DNA of 64,000 bases, from NCBI RefSeq assembly GCF_041381155.1, contig NC_091135.1:7369620-7433619 (forward strand), given 5' to 3'. The stretch comes from Argopecten irradians (Eukaryota; Mollusca; Bivalvia; Pectinida; Pectinidae). Under the pieces are notes generated by a model, which did not search any database, was not told the DNA's origin, and worked only from the letters and a program-made list of their open reading frames with translations. The translations under genes and the position numbers were made by a program. Below are positions 11,820-27,176 of this stretch, piece by piece (position 1 is the stretch's first letter; each line of letters begins with the position of its first letter).

Positions 11820-13240
11820 TTGCAGTTTAAAGGAATGTTGTATTAATGTGTAGCCACCCATCCGTGTCAACTCGTTCTTAACGTTTTAAAATGTGTCACC
11901 CACACGAGCTATGTACCCAATTATTTTTATTGTGTTTAACCTACTTTGTATGGGACGTTAAGAATGTCAATCAAATAATAATCGCTTAAAATTATAAACA
12001 TTCATATATCAACACATTACGCCAGTCATCTTTACAGGCAAAAAAAGATTTGGTGATTTTATGGTTATATGCATTCCAATCTTTCAAATATAAAGACGTA
12101 AAAATAGGATAATAACAGCTTTGTTATCCATTTTGAATATACCACTATACTCCATTGCTTGGTAGTCGTTACTCTTTCGATATTGTCACTGAAGGCTGAG
12201 ATGTTTACAGTACTTTTTCTTGTTCATATTGAACTTTGTATAACCACTATTCTTGTTATAATCTATTTTATACCTTTATAAACAGTACATATATTTTATT
12301 TTATTTCGTTTGATTTATCTAAAGCCAATCTGATAATAGGAGGTTGTTCAAGTGGTTTTATAGGTTATTGTACAGTAATTTTCTATTTTCCACTTTAAAG
12401 TACTATCCCTATAAAAGCATACTGCTATTTAAAGACACCCATCAAACACCGCATCCCATTATATTACATCGACAGCAGACGAACCAGTCGTCCCACTTCT
12501 ATCTGCAACTTAACTCAAAATCAACAAATTGAGAATTCAACGACAAATATGCATATCCCATGGATGAGTAGGAATAAATCATTTTTAACGTTCTTGGCAA
12601 TACAGAAAATGCAGAAGGACCATTCTGAAGGACACTTATTCGTTTGGATTCTTGGTTGTCAACCGTTCGATTTTTTTTTATTGTATATTCCTACCAGTTG
12701 GGTAAGCATATGGATCATTCAGCAACTATTAACACATTGAATACACGATAGCAAATGTAAGTTGTCATTTCACTATTTGTTTCATTAGTTACTTGGTATA
12801 CGGTTCAATTAATACTTAAGGAGGTACTTAAATGTATTTCTTTTTGTAAACATACGACAATATACTGTAATTCCTTTATATTTACATTCAATCCCTATAT
12901 GGCAATATCTTTGCACGCTGTTCATATTATAAACATATGTTATACATTTCATTTTAGCTCCATTTCAACTAGATCATTAACAATATGAATTAAAGTCTTT
13001 ATAACTTACACAAAATGTCACTTTGTCGTCAGTACAATTGCATAACATTTAAACTCCAACGACAAAATGATTGTTTATCTAACGTTATGCTAATCAGACA
13101 TCAGTAAGGACATGTGACTTCTTTATCCGAGTATCATTTCATGATTTTTGTACATACAGTTTGTACATTTTTGTACTTGCACTTGTCCCATTACGTATTA
13201 GTTTAGTACTAACTTGGTACATTATAAGTACGTACACTAG
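11820..13240. other. Intergenic, with a SINE fragment
   Basis: This lies between the 5' end of the minus-strand Ig gene and the promoter of the plus-strand Cys-rich gene, so the two genes are divergent. It is AT-rich, and the only element seen is a SINE fragment at about 12395-12510. Paired 'tttgtacat' motifs near 13145-13180 are simple sequence. Confidence 0.4.
12395..12510 (-). repeat. SINE fragment
   Basis: The pieces 'gcatactgc', 'acaccgcatcccattatattac' and 'gaaccagtcgtcccact' keep the order found in better copies of the long SINE (for example near 55175-55400). Only the middle part survives. Confidence 0.6.
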
Positions 13241-13250
13241 TAATTATTTC

Positions 13251-13259
13251 TATATAAAG
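13251..13259 (+). promoter_or_regulatory. TATA box of the Cys-rich secreted gene
   Basis: TATATAAAG lies about 135 bp upstream of the ATG at 13389. That leaves room for a start site near 13280 and a leader of about 105 nt, which carries one short upstream ATG at 13352 in another frame. Spacing and sequence fit a regulated TATA promoter. Confidence 0.5.
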
Positions 13260-13388
13260 TTGTACGTAAGCAATTCGTCCTTCTCTGGCTGAGGTTCTTA
13301 CCTGCAGAATAACGCTTAGGTGGAATCTCAGAAAAACTTAGCACATTGAAGATGGACTGGGATACGGACGTCGTGCTCAGTGCAGTGG

Positions 13389-13590
13389 ATGTCATTTTGT
13401 ATCAGTCTTATTTTGGCGATTCTGCTTATGCGTTGCACCCAGCATAAAGAGTGCTATTACAATGTGAGAGGTAATGATCTCTGGCCAGTCGATTTCATTG
13501 AACGTTGTTTTGTTGTCTGTCAGACATTACGTAACGTTTCAAAAGTGACATGCTATGCTAAACCTCCAACGTTTTTGAAGAAGATAAATG
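13389..13590 (+). CDS. First exon of a small Cys-rich secreted protein
   Basis: From the ATG at 13389 the frame encodes a hydrophobic signal peptide (MSFCISLILAILLMRC). A short Cys-rich domain follows, with Cys in ECYYN, ERCFVVCQ and VTCYAK and a sequon in RNVSK. It ends ...FLKKING at donor GTAAGA in phase 1. Unspliced, the frame stops at 13625 after another 11 residues. The Cys pattern loosely recalls single von Willebrand C domains (C-Y-x..G....C...C.....V.C), but this is only a resemblance. A TATA box sits upstream. The following exon was not found. Its product would be exported; the role is unknown. Confidence 0.5.
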
Positions 13591-13974
13591 GTAAGACAGT
13601 AGGTATGTCTATTGTTTCAGTGTGACTAGGTGAATTCTGCTGCTCGATGTCTCTGGCTGTTTATATCGCTCAGTTAAAGAGTACTGTTGGATAGCAAGAG
13701 TTCTACTAATATAAGAAGATACAACATAAGCCTGACGAAGTCTAATCATGCGCAACTCATCGGATATGTATAGGCCGTTAGCGTTCTTATATTATTAGAA
13801 TCCCTCTAGATGAGTATGCACTATTTGTTCCTATCTTCCATCCTAGAGCCATTTAACGAATTCAACACAATATTGCAGGTATTACTTTAGCTCTAATATG
13901 ACAATTCTTTTGAATTTTCACCTGCCGGCATTATGGTACTTACATGTAACTGGAGGCTGAGGTATATTTGTGTA

Positions 13975-14105
13975 TTGTCTCTTTGACTTGTGAACTCTTG
14001 TCCTTTTTATAGTGCTATCTCAGTAAGACATGCTAAAGATTCTAAACTCCATCCCGTTACATTATACCGGCAACGGGCCCCACTCCCTTTATACATAACG
14101 TTAAA
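13975..14105 (-). repeat. SINE fragment
   Basis: 'Cttgtcctttttatagtgctatctca', 'agacatgct' and 'cccgttacattataccggcaacggg' match the middle of the long SINE. It lies just before another piece of the same family (14290-14462) in shuffled order. Confidence 0.7.
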
Positions 14106-14289
14106 ATTTCAGAGTCCGGTTTTTTTTATGAAAATTAGTGTATACATATGTAGCGATAATTTGGGATGCAGGGTATTATGAAAAGATATTTTTCCATGGA
14201 AAGGAAATAGAGATCACTTACGAGGAAATGTGTATGTTTCCAGATAAAAGTGAGAGGTTTTGAGGTACACATCAGATATCGTAGCTGTT

Positions 14290-14462
14290 TGGTTGGGTTT
14301 GGTTTATTAAATTAACATGCTATTAACAGCTATGGTCATGTAAGTACGGTCTCCCATGTATGCGGTGTGTAGCGTGTATGAAGCGTGCGATGCGTTGTTT
14401 TGGGAGACTGTGGTATGTTTGTAGTGTCTTCTTCTATATAGTGGAACTCTTACCCTTTTTTA
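14290..14462 (-). repeat. SINE 3' part, cut by a foldback element
   Basis: The minus-strand tail 'ttaatagcatgttaat' side is followed by the block ending 'tagtggaactcttaccctttttat', where the similarity stops abruptly at the foldback element of 14469. The family identity is clear from the phrase 'cggtctcccatgtatgcggtgtgtagcgtgtatgaag', quoted here only in part in other copies. Confidence 0.75.
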
Positions 14463-14468
14463 TGTTTA

Positions 14469-14687
14469 TTTAAGGAATAGATGTTGAGGTTATGAGGGAA
14501 TAATGATAATGGAGCCCGTGTAAATTTTATGTAACCCGGCTTTTATTTTGTTGAGGTTATGAGGGTACATGTATAATGATAATGGAGCACGTGTAAATTA
14601 TGTAACCCCGGGTTACATAAAATTTACACGGGCACCATTATCATTATTCCCTCATAACCTCAACAAAATAAACATCTATTCCTTAAA
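14469..14687. mobile_element. Foldback (palindromic) MITE flanked by TTAA
   Basis: The ends are exact inverted copies: GGAATAGATGTT at the left and AACATCTATTCC at the right, each flanked by TTAA. The left arm, 'gaggttatgaggga...ataatggagc', occurs twice in direct order. The right arm is its inverse, meeting at 'ccccgggttacat'. The whole can fold into a long hairpin. There is no coding capacity. A related piece is at 31157-31225 and a diverged one at about 47500-47600. Confidence 0.75.
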
Positions 14688-15021
14688 TAAATATACTTCA
14701 AGTTCAAAATTCCCGGTACTTCAAATTCAAAATTCAGCGAGATAAAAACAACGAATATTATCAGTCCAAGAGCCTTTGATTTACAAAATATTGTTGAAAT
14801 AAAATTAAAGATACAAAGGTATATCGCTATCAATAGCTTGAAATGGAATTTAGGTTATTTGTGGCCGATTGTCCAATTAATTAATACCTATATAATACTT
14901 ACTGATTATATACGTCTTAATTATATGCTTTTAAAAACATCAAATTTGATCCATCCTTTATCTTAAGAGTTTATTATTCATTGCTGTTCAAATAAAACTA
15001 ACTCCTGTAGTAATACTTTAA

Positions 15022-15364
15022 GATAACCCACCGCTGACAAATAGTATAGTTTCACTATCAAAAATAGTAGCAGACCATTTAGTGTTTTTCTTCAGTTACA
15101 AAAGTTACTTACTTTACACCATTACCAACATTGAGAAGTTTCTAACTTTACTTCAAGTTAAAGATATGAAAAATAATTAATTGCATCCCGAAAAAAATCC
15201 ATGGCACTATATCCTATATGGAATGAAGTACTGATTGCGCCTACACCAGAGGTAAAATAATGGGTTTTTTTTTTAATTTTATTTTTGTGTTACTTAGACA
15301 TATATGCACACGATTAAATACCAAGTGATGAATATCATTTATGCTCGGTCGGTAGTGGAGCATC
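15022..15364. mobile_element. TTAA-flanked MITE, 'AGATGCTCC' family, copy 1
   Basis: It is flanked on both sides by TTAA and is 343 bp long. Its inner sequence 'ccaccgctgacaaa' at the left pairs with 'cggtagtggagcatc' at the right. The body has the family signature 'gcatcccgaaaaaaatcc' and 'cctatatggaatgaagtac'. It is non-coding. Confidence 0.8.
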
Positions 15365-15578
15365 TTAAACCTAATCAAATTGCTATGTAACACATTCATT
15401 AAGTATATTTTCTGGCTTTCAAGTTTTCTGATAAATCTTCAGAATATACACCCATACAGTTGATTCGTGAATTAAAGGGAAAATATCTAACTATTTATTG
15501 GTAAAACTTTATTTGTATAAAAAACGCATCTAAATCATTTAAATACCTTGGCAAAAATCGGTGAACATATATATATAT

Positions 15579-16286
15579 TGTTACATGAACGAATAACAGA
15601 AAGGAGAAACCAGCAGCTAAATTCAAAACACAATTTAATTATATATACAATATTATACAGAGATGGTTTACGATATCTAAAGTAATTGGTGGTGGTACAA
15701 GACTAGTACGATGATTTAAAGTGTTACTTATCTGTATGCGAATGTCCTGGTATAATCCTTGATCCTTCCAGGTTTCAAATTAACAATAATCACAAATCCA
15801 CAAGGAAAATTGAATGTCCACAGATGATTTGTAAAGTTCCAGGCAATATGAATAAATCCACACAAAGTGTTGTAATAATCCACAGATAAAGTCACAATAG
15901 CTCTCCCAATAGAATCTTATATGGCGCTGTACAATTCTTGATATGTCTTATTACAGGTCTCATTACAGTTCTGATTAGCCTTGGGCAGCTGGAGTATATA
16001 TAGCTTAACCCTAATTCAAGAATATTGGAGAACCTTCTACTTCTAGAAATATCTAACTAAAAACAGTAAACAAGTAAACACACATAACTTTCTGGAAATA
16101 GATCATTCTAGATCTCTACTTAAAATCAACATGTTTACAAACACATTTGTTTATACATGATTATATTCTAGGAAGTTCTATAACCTAGATTAATGACATG
16201 ACCTTTATAGGATGTATTGATAAAAAAAGCTATAGGAGTTATCTCCCTTATCTCATAACTACATGTATTTAGTGTCATACATAACA
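15579..16286 (-). repeat. 3' LTR
   Basis: It starts TG and ends CA in either reading, is 708 bp long and is nearly identical to the other LTR. A TATATATA box lies near 15994-16002. Confidence 0.95.
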
Positions 16287-16300
16287 CACCCCTCCTTAAA
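16287..16300 (-). promoter_or_regulatory. Polypurine tract
   Basis: The minus strand reads TTTAAGGAGGGGTG directly before the 3' LTR, which is the expected place for plus-strand priming. Confidence 0.7.
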
Positions 16301-16349
16301 GAAAAGAAAGTTTTCTTGAAAAGGAAACTTTCTTGACATATCAAGTAAT

Positions 16350-17610
16350 ATTTAAATCCTTGATAAAGCATCAGCTAGAATATTGTCTTTCCCTTTGATA
16401 TTTTTGATGTCAAGATTGTATTCTTGCAAAGTCAAACTCCACCTGAGAATTCTTTGGTTTTTGTTTTTCATTTTCCCAATGAATGTCAAAGGGTTGTGGT
16501 CGGTGAAGACCAACACAGGCACAACTGTAGTGCAGAGATACACATCAAATTGGTTCAAGGCCAAAATCAACGCTAAACATTCTTTCTCAATGGTGGAATA
16601 ATTTCTCTGGTGTTTGTCAAACTTTTTCGAGAAATAACAAATTGGATGGTCAATTTGTTCAGTACCTTCTTGCATCAAAACAGCACCAACACCTACATCA
16701 CTGGCGTCAACAAACAGTTTAAACTGTTTATTAAAATCTGGAGCAGTCAGAACTGGTGAGTTTGATAGTATGGCTTTCAATTTCTCAAATGCAGACTTAC
16801 ATTCGTCTGACCAAACAAATTTGACATTTTTCTTTAACAAAGCAGTAAGTGGAGCTGCTATAACAGAGAAATTTTGACAAAATTTTCTGTAGTATCCAGC
16901 CATACCAAGAAATCTCATCAGCTCTCTCTTGCTTCCAGGAGATGGAAAATCTATAATTGATTCTACTTTGGCCTGAACAGGTTTAACCTGCCCCTGTCCT
17001 ACAACATGGCCTAAAAATTCAACAGTTGCATGACAAAATTCACATTTCAATAAGTTTACAGTCAATTTCATGGTAGTGAGTCTTTCGAAGAATTCACGAA
17101 TCCCGCGTAGATGGTCTTCCCACGTGTCGTGGTAGTTGATGACGTCATCGATGTATCCACCACAGCCTTCCAGGTCTGATATCACGCTGTTAAGAAGACG
17201 ACGTTGAAATGTTGCCGGGGCATTCTTCATACAAACGGCATAACTTTGTACTGGTACAAACCTTGTGAGGTTACAAATGCCGACACTTCTTTAGCTCTTT
17301 CTGTTAATGGCACCTGCCAATATCCTTTCAACAGGTCAAACTTGCTTACGTACTTGGCTTTGCCAACTTTGTCAATACACGAGTCAATCCTTGGAATTGG
17401 ATAAGAGTCTGTTTTACTGACAGAGTTTACTTTTCTGAAGTCAGTACAGAACCGGTATGTCTTGTCTGGCTTTGGTACCAGAACACATGGAGAGCTCCAT
17501 TCACTTTTGCTTGGTTCAATAATATCATTGTCCAACATGTATTGAATTTCTTTCTTTAAGTGTTCTTCTTTCAAAGGATTGACACGGTAAGGATGTTGCT
17601 TGACAGGTGG
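16350..17610 (-). other. Reverse transcriptase and RNase H region of the Gypsy element
   Basis: RT begins near HPYRVNPLKEEHL (about 17600), shows SEWSSPCVLVPKPD and FDLLKGYWQVPL, and has the catalytic YIDDV near 17140-17155. RNase H follows, with FVDASDVGVGAVL, STIEKECLA, VFTDHNPL and the terminal ILADALSR near 16360. The order RT then RNase H is normal; only the integrase position differs from common Gypsy elements. Confidence 0.9.
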
Positions 17611-17909
17611 CGCATCGCCTACATCCACGTCATGATAGATAGCATCTGTTTTGCCTGGTGTATCCGGAAACAAATGATTAAACTCAAGTATCAAATCTTT
17701 CAGTTCATTGCGTTCCTTTTCTGATAGATGACACAGTTTCTTGTCCAAGTTCGCGAGCACATCTGAATTCCGTAACTTAACACTACAGTCTAAACCTACA
17801 TCTTGTACACCACCATCTAAGTCTAATTTACAAATATCAGCTGTACTTTCACTTTGTGATGGTACAGAGGCCAAAGTAGCAATAGGTTGAGAGGTCTTGC
17901 TCTCTTCTC

Positions 17910-18940
17910 TATCTACATATTTCTTAAGCATATTAACATGACATAATTGAGTTTTCTTGCGCCTCCCTGGAGTTTGTACAATGTAGTTAACATCATCAAC
18001 CTTTTTCTCAACAATATAAGGTCCAAAATATCTAGCTTGCAAAGGCTGACCCGGTATTGGTAATAGAGCCAAAATTTTGTCACCTGGATCAAAACTTCTT
18101 GCACGGGCATCTTTATCATACCATGTTTTCATTTTGGTTTGAGTAACGGCCAAATTTTCTTTTGCCAGTTCACATGCCCTTGTCAACCTTTGCTTAAAGT
18201 TAGACACATACTCTAAGAGATTCACTTTAGAATCTTCGTCCAAAATTTTGTCTTTCAAAATTTTCAAAGGACCACGTACAGTATGTCCAAACACAAGTTC
18301 AAATGGACTGAAACCAAGAGATTCTTGTACAGATTCTCTAACGCCAAACAACAACATGTGTATACCTTCGTCCCAATCTCTTTTGTTTTCAAAACAATAA
18401 GATCTCATCATATTCTTCAATGTCTGATGAAAACGTTCTAAAGCACCCTGAGACTCTGGATGATAAGCACTAGACTTATACTGCTTGATCTGGAGCTGGT
18501 ACATGACTTGTTGAAAAATACCAGACATGAAATTCGAACCTTGGTCCGATTGGACAGCTTTTGGAAGACCAACCAATGTAAAGAATTTAACCAAAGCCTT
18601 GACTATGTTAGGGGCCTTAATATTTCTTAGTGGAATGGCTTCAGGAAAGCGTGTGGAAGCACACATAATAGTTAAAAGATACTCATTCCCAGACTTAGTT
18701 TTGGGTAGAGGACCTACACAGTCTATAATGACTCTACTAAATGGTTCCTCAAATGCTGGAATGGGGTGCAAAGGTGCAACAGGGATTTTCTGATTAGGTT
18801 TCCCTACCACCTGACAAGTATGACAAGACCTACAAAAATCAGCCACATCCCGTTTCAACTTGGGCCAAAAGAAGTGATCTAAGATCCTGTTATAAGTCTT
18901 GGTCACACCTAAATGCCCTGCCATAGGTACGTCATGAGAC
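17910..18940 (-). other. Integrase region of the Gypsy element (upstream of RT)
   Basis: The HHCC zinc-binding part (HDVPMAGHLG ... CRSCHTC) lies near 18810-18940. The DDE core is seen as VIIDCVGP near 18720, VQSDQGSNF near 18540 and HPESQGALERFHQT near 18435-18475. A GPY-type C-terminal module (RYFGPYIVEKKV) lies near 18000-18040. Its place before the reverse transcriptase in reading order is the notable point. Confidence 0.9.
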
Positions 18941-19599
18941 AAACTCAGAATATCTTGCCTATACCTCGGTGGGACAACTATTTGATTGACAACTTTCCAG
19001 TCTTCCTCGGGAGACACATCAGGGGGGCGCCACTTGCGCATCAACACACCTGACTGACGGAAGTAACAAACCGGGACTTTCTCAGCCTCTTCCTCACTCA
19101 AAGCCCGATTACACAATAAGGAGATTTCAGGATCTTTCTCCTGTTCTACTATAAGCTCCTCTCTAGACAAAGATGATTTACTCATCATGTCAGACAAAGA
19201 AGTACCCTTGTTAGGAACAACTCTATCACTATCAAAGTCTACAGGATTGCTCAAAAGATCACACTTGCTCCCGACATCCTCTATATCATGAGCCAAGAAA
19301 GTGTCACCTAACCCTGGACTATAATGATCCTCAACTACTGCAACATCAGAAACCTTCTTACTCATTGAACGAGTTACAGCACAAGAAGGGAAAATACCAG
19401 GAAATTCCTGTTGAATAGACTCAGCATCATCTGTTTTATCTGGAATACTGGACACTAAGGGATCTACCCTAACTTTCTCTCCAGCCAAGTCATTGCCTAA
19501 AATGAGCGACACGCCCTCTATGGGAAGTTCCGGTCTAACACCAATGGTTGACAGGCCCAGTAACCAAGTCTGACTTTAAATAAACACAATGGAGAGGCA

Positions 19600-19780
19600 C
19601 ATTAACAAAACCTAACTCTACACCTTGAAGCAAAACACTACTACCAGATGAGGTCTCCTCAGACAAAGGCACTACGCCATCTAATATCAAAGAATGAGAA
19701 GCCCCAGTATCTCGCAAAATCTTCACAGGTTTCAAGTTGGTAATATCACTAGTAAGTGAAACAAAACCTTCAGAAATGAA
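19600..19780 (-). other. Aspartic protease region of the Gypsy element
   Basis: The active-site motif ILRDTGASHSLI is visible near 19683-19722, shortly after the zinc knuckle in reading order. This is a retropepsin of the usual Gypsy kind. Confidence 0.75.
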
Positions 19781-19899
19781 GGGAGAGTACTTCTCCAAGA
19801 CGCTATCAGACTCTGAGCTCTTAATCTCAACAGACACTTTAGAATCTTCCACAATATCACTAAGTTTCTGACTAGGCTTTGACATAGCTAACACAGAAG

Positions 19900-21229
19900 G
19901 AACTGACTGTTTACGCCTTTGCTCCTTACGCTGGAGAGAATAACATTCAGACATAGTATGCCCTACTTTCTTGCAGTAATTACAAACAGGACCAGAAGGA
20001 GACCCCACACCTACCCTATCATCTGTTTTAGAAGCAGACTTAGTTTTATCACCTAATTTAGGTTTGTCGTTGGAAGGGCCACTAAAGGTTGGGTTCCTAG
20101 GCTGACCAAATTTACTAGTACCTGTGGTACTGTTTTTGTCTTGAGAACTGTTTTTAACAAATGAGCCTTTGTGGGTGAGAGCGTAATCATCAGCCATTGT
20201 AGCTGCTTCACTAAGTGTTTCAACTTTTCTCTCATCTAAATGAGTTTTTATGTTTATGTGGACACAACGTTTAAACTCCTCTATCAACAATAATTGCCTC
20301 AATTTACCGAAATCCTCATCAATTTCTTTAGAATCACACCACCTATTAAATAATTGTTCCTTTTCTCTGGCAAATTCTACATGAGTTTGTTCATCTCTCT
20401 TTCTCGAGTTTCGAAATTTCTGGCGATAAGCCTCAGGAACTAACTCATAAGCTTTCAAAATAGCTTTCTTGACTACTTGGTAATTTGAAATATCATCAAC
20501 AGATAAAGAAGAATAAATGTCTCTAGCTTTACCAATCAAGACACTCTGAAGAAGCATTGTAAGCTTATCTTCAGGCCATTTCATACTATCAGCTATTTTC
20601 TCAAAATGTAGAAAATACTTGTCAACTTCTTTCTCTTGAAAAGGAGGAACTAACCTAATATTTCTACTGACATCAAAACCTCTGTTTCCTTGTAAACCCC
20701 TAAAAGTTGGATTACTTGAACCGTCTTGAGAAGCTAGCTCTAATTCTTTAATTCTAAGTTCTGTTTCAGCTTGAATTTTCTGCTTCTCTAGTTCTAACAT
20801 CTGATCTCTCTCGATCTCTTTTTCTTTTAATTTTCTTTCCATTTCTTTTTCTCTTAACTCTCTTTCTTTGTCTATTTCTTTTTCTCTTAACTCCTTTTCT
20901 ATTTCTCTTTCTCTCATTTCTTTCTCTATTTGTTTCATTTTCATTTCATTCTCTATTTGTTTCATTTTCATTTCATGTTCAAGTTCCATTTGTCTAATTT
21001 GGATTTCTGAAGTGACTGTTTCCTCTATACTATCTAATGCACTAGAGTCAAATTTGCCATTGTCAACAAAATATCTTATAATTACATTCCTAATTTCAGC
21101 TTTCCTCAAATTAGTTTTGATAGTAAGGCCTAAATGTTTACCCAATAACAGTAAATCCTTCTTACTAACTTGCAAAAGAACTTCCAGGGATGGCGCTTTA
21201 ACAAACTGTTCTACCTGCATAGTAGTCAT
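19900..21229 (-). other. Gag region of the Gypsy element
   Basis: The Met at 21229 begins a Gag-like region. It contains a long highly charged coiled coil (K/E/R/M-rich heptads near 20750-21000), a capsid-like part (VPPFQEKEVDKYFLHFEKIA near 20600) and a CCHC zinc knuckle (CNYCKKVGHTMSEC near 19945-19990). It would package element RNA. Fossil; coordinates are domain-level. Confidence 0.85.
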
Positions 21230-21333
21230 ATTTATCTAGCTGTTGGTTTCAAATGTAAACTCAAAGTTTGTACACAAATTTTGAAAATTTCTTAATTAAT
21301 TTTTCAAAGTTAGATTTCACAAATTGAATATCG

Positions 21334-21351
21334 ATCCCGGACGAGCCCCCA
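21334..21351 (-). promoter_or_regulatory. Primer binding site, tRNA-Pro type
   Basis: On the minus strand this reads TGGGGGCTCGTCCGGGAT, an 18-base match to the proline-tRNA primer site known from murine leukaemia virus. It lies five bases inside the 5' LTR. Confidence 0.85.
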
Positions 21352-21356
21352 ATTTC

Positions 21357-22064
21357 TGTTACATGAACGAATAACAGAAAGGAGAAACCAGCAGCTAAAT
21401 TCAAAACACAATTTAATTATATATACAATATTATACAGAGATGGTTTACGATATCTAAAGTAATTGGTGGTGGTACAAGACTAGTACGATGATTTAAAGT
21501 GTTACTTATCTGTATGCGAATGTCCTGGTACAATCCTTGATCCTTCCAGGTTTCAAATTAACAATAATCACAAATCCACAAGGAAAATTGAATGTCCACA
21601 GATGATTTGTAAAGTTCCAGGCAATATGAATAAATCCACACAAAGTGTTGTAATAATCCACAGATAAAGTCACAATAGCTCTCCCAATAGAATCTTATAT
21701 GGCGCTGTACAATTCTTGATATGTCTTATTACAGGTCTCATTACAGTTCTGATTAGCCTTGGGCAGCTGGAGTATATATAGCTTAACCCTAATTCAAGAA
21801 TATTGGAGAACCTTCTACTTCTAGAAATATGTAACTAAAAACAGTAAACAAGTAAACACACATAACTTTCTGGAAATAGATCATTCTAGATCTCTACTTA
21901 AAATCAACATGTTTACAAACACATTTGTTTATACATGATTATATTCTAGGAAGTTCTATAACCTAGATTAATGACATGACCTTTAAAGGATGTATTGATA
22001 AAAAAAGCTATAGGAGTTATCTCCCTTATCTCATAACTACATGTATTTAGTGTCATACATAACA
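21357..22064 (-). repeat. 5' LTR
   Basis: It is the same length as its partner and should drive transcription toward lower coordinates. The TATA-like box near 21772-21780 lies about 285 nt inside the LTR from its outer end. Confidence 0.95.
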
Positions 22065-23049
22065 ATATATACTATTATTCGCAAAGCACCGTAAGCAGTT
22101 TTCCAAAACATTTGACAATGAAATCATAATAAGCAACGTTTACGGGATTGCTTGCATAATGTTGGAAGATGAGTAAATGCACATACACGTATACTCTAAT
22201 AGAAAGGTTAATGTCATATAGATAACTTAGTGTGACTTTGTGTCTAGTACGCAAGATGACTAAATGGTAGAATTAAGCACAACTTTTAACACAGAAAATG
22301 ACAAAAATCAATTCAAAAATTATATTATCTTTGTTGATTTTTTTTTCTCGTAAAAATCGGTATGTATCGCAAACTTAAAATTTCAGTCGGGTTTTTTTTC
22401 AATGCTACATTTATGTAATAATTTATCTAATGCAAGGATTCGTAATCCTTATTGTAAACCCGATGTAAGTACTATAAAGAATTCTAATTTTTAATCTAAT
22501 TGTGTCAGAGTGTAAAAAAAAACTTGAAAATTTAGATTTTTTAACAGTCATATAGAAGAAAATACATTAAAATGTAAATATTATGATAACACATAAACTC
22601 GTTGTATCCAATAACTAGGCGTGTTTTATAGAGGAGAAAACTCTTTAAAATTTAGGTGTTTTTTTACGGTTTTGAAAGGACCACGACATACGCACCTTTT
22701 CATTATTGAAAAATATTCTAATTCGAGTCTAACAATTAAATGTGAGGAACAACAGTTATTTGTAAGGAAACCTCTGTTTAAACTTTTTTCTCTGGATTTT
22801 CAACTGTTCATTTAACTTATCAGGTTCTGTACGTTAGGCCTGCAGTAAATTGCAATTTGCAAAATAGGCCTATACAATACATTGCAACTATACAATAATG
22901 AACATGTGCAATATAATGTACGAAGGTAACGAACAACGAGTTATCTCTCTTATCGCGTCATCACCAACTAAATTCTCAACAAATTTCATACGATATACTT
23001 CATAAATTCAATTATGCCTAAGTGCTAACACACAAAATCATGTAGACCT
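22065..23049. other. AT-rich intergenic stretch
   Basis: I see nothing supportable between the retrotransposon and the LSM12 promoter region. It is AT-rich sequence with short T runs and one spurious open frame. Confidence 0.4.
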
Positions 23050-23074
23050 AGTTTCTGACATATCCCCCATTTTC

Positions 23075-27176
<4,102 letters not shown>

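Larger units (their letters stand above)
15579..22064 (-). mobile_element. Ty3/Gypsy LTR retrotransposon, Gmr1-type domain order
   Basis: A 6.5-kb fossil with two 708-bp LTRs that differ at only about three sites, so it is young. At typical animal rates this suggests an order of a million years or less. It is read on the minus strand. The parts, in order, are 5' LTR (right), tRNA-Pro-type primer site, Gag with zinc knuckle, protease, integrase, reverse transcriptase, RNase H, polypurine tract and 3' LTR (left). Integrase before reverse transcriptase is unusual for Gypsy elements and is the hallmark of the Gmr1 group. The element looks nearly whole, with perhaps one or two interruptions of its reading frames. 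The flanks are AT repeats, so the target duplication (atat or atatat) is ambiguous. Confidence 0.95.

Noticed and set aside
20868-21239. 123-residue plus-strand frame rich in Ser and Ile
   Set aside because: It is the complement of the coiled-coil part of the Gag region.
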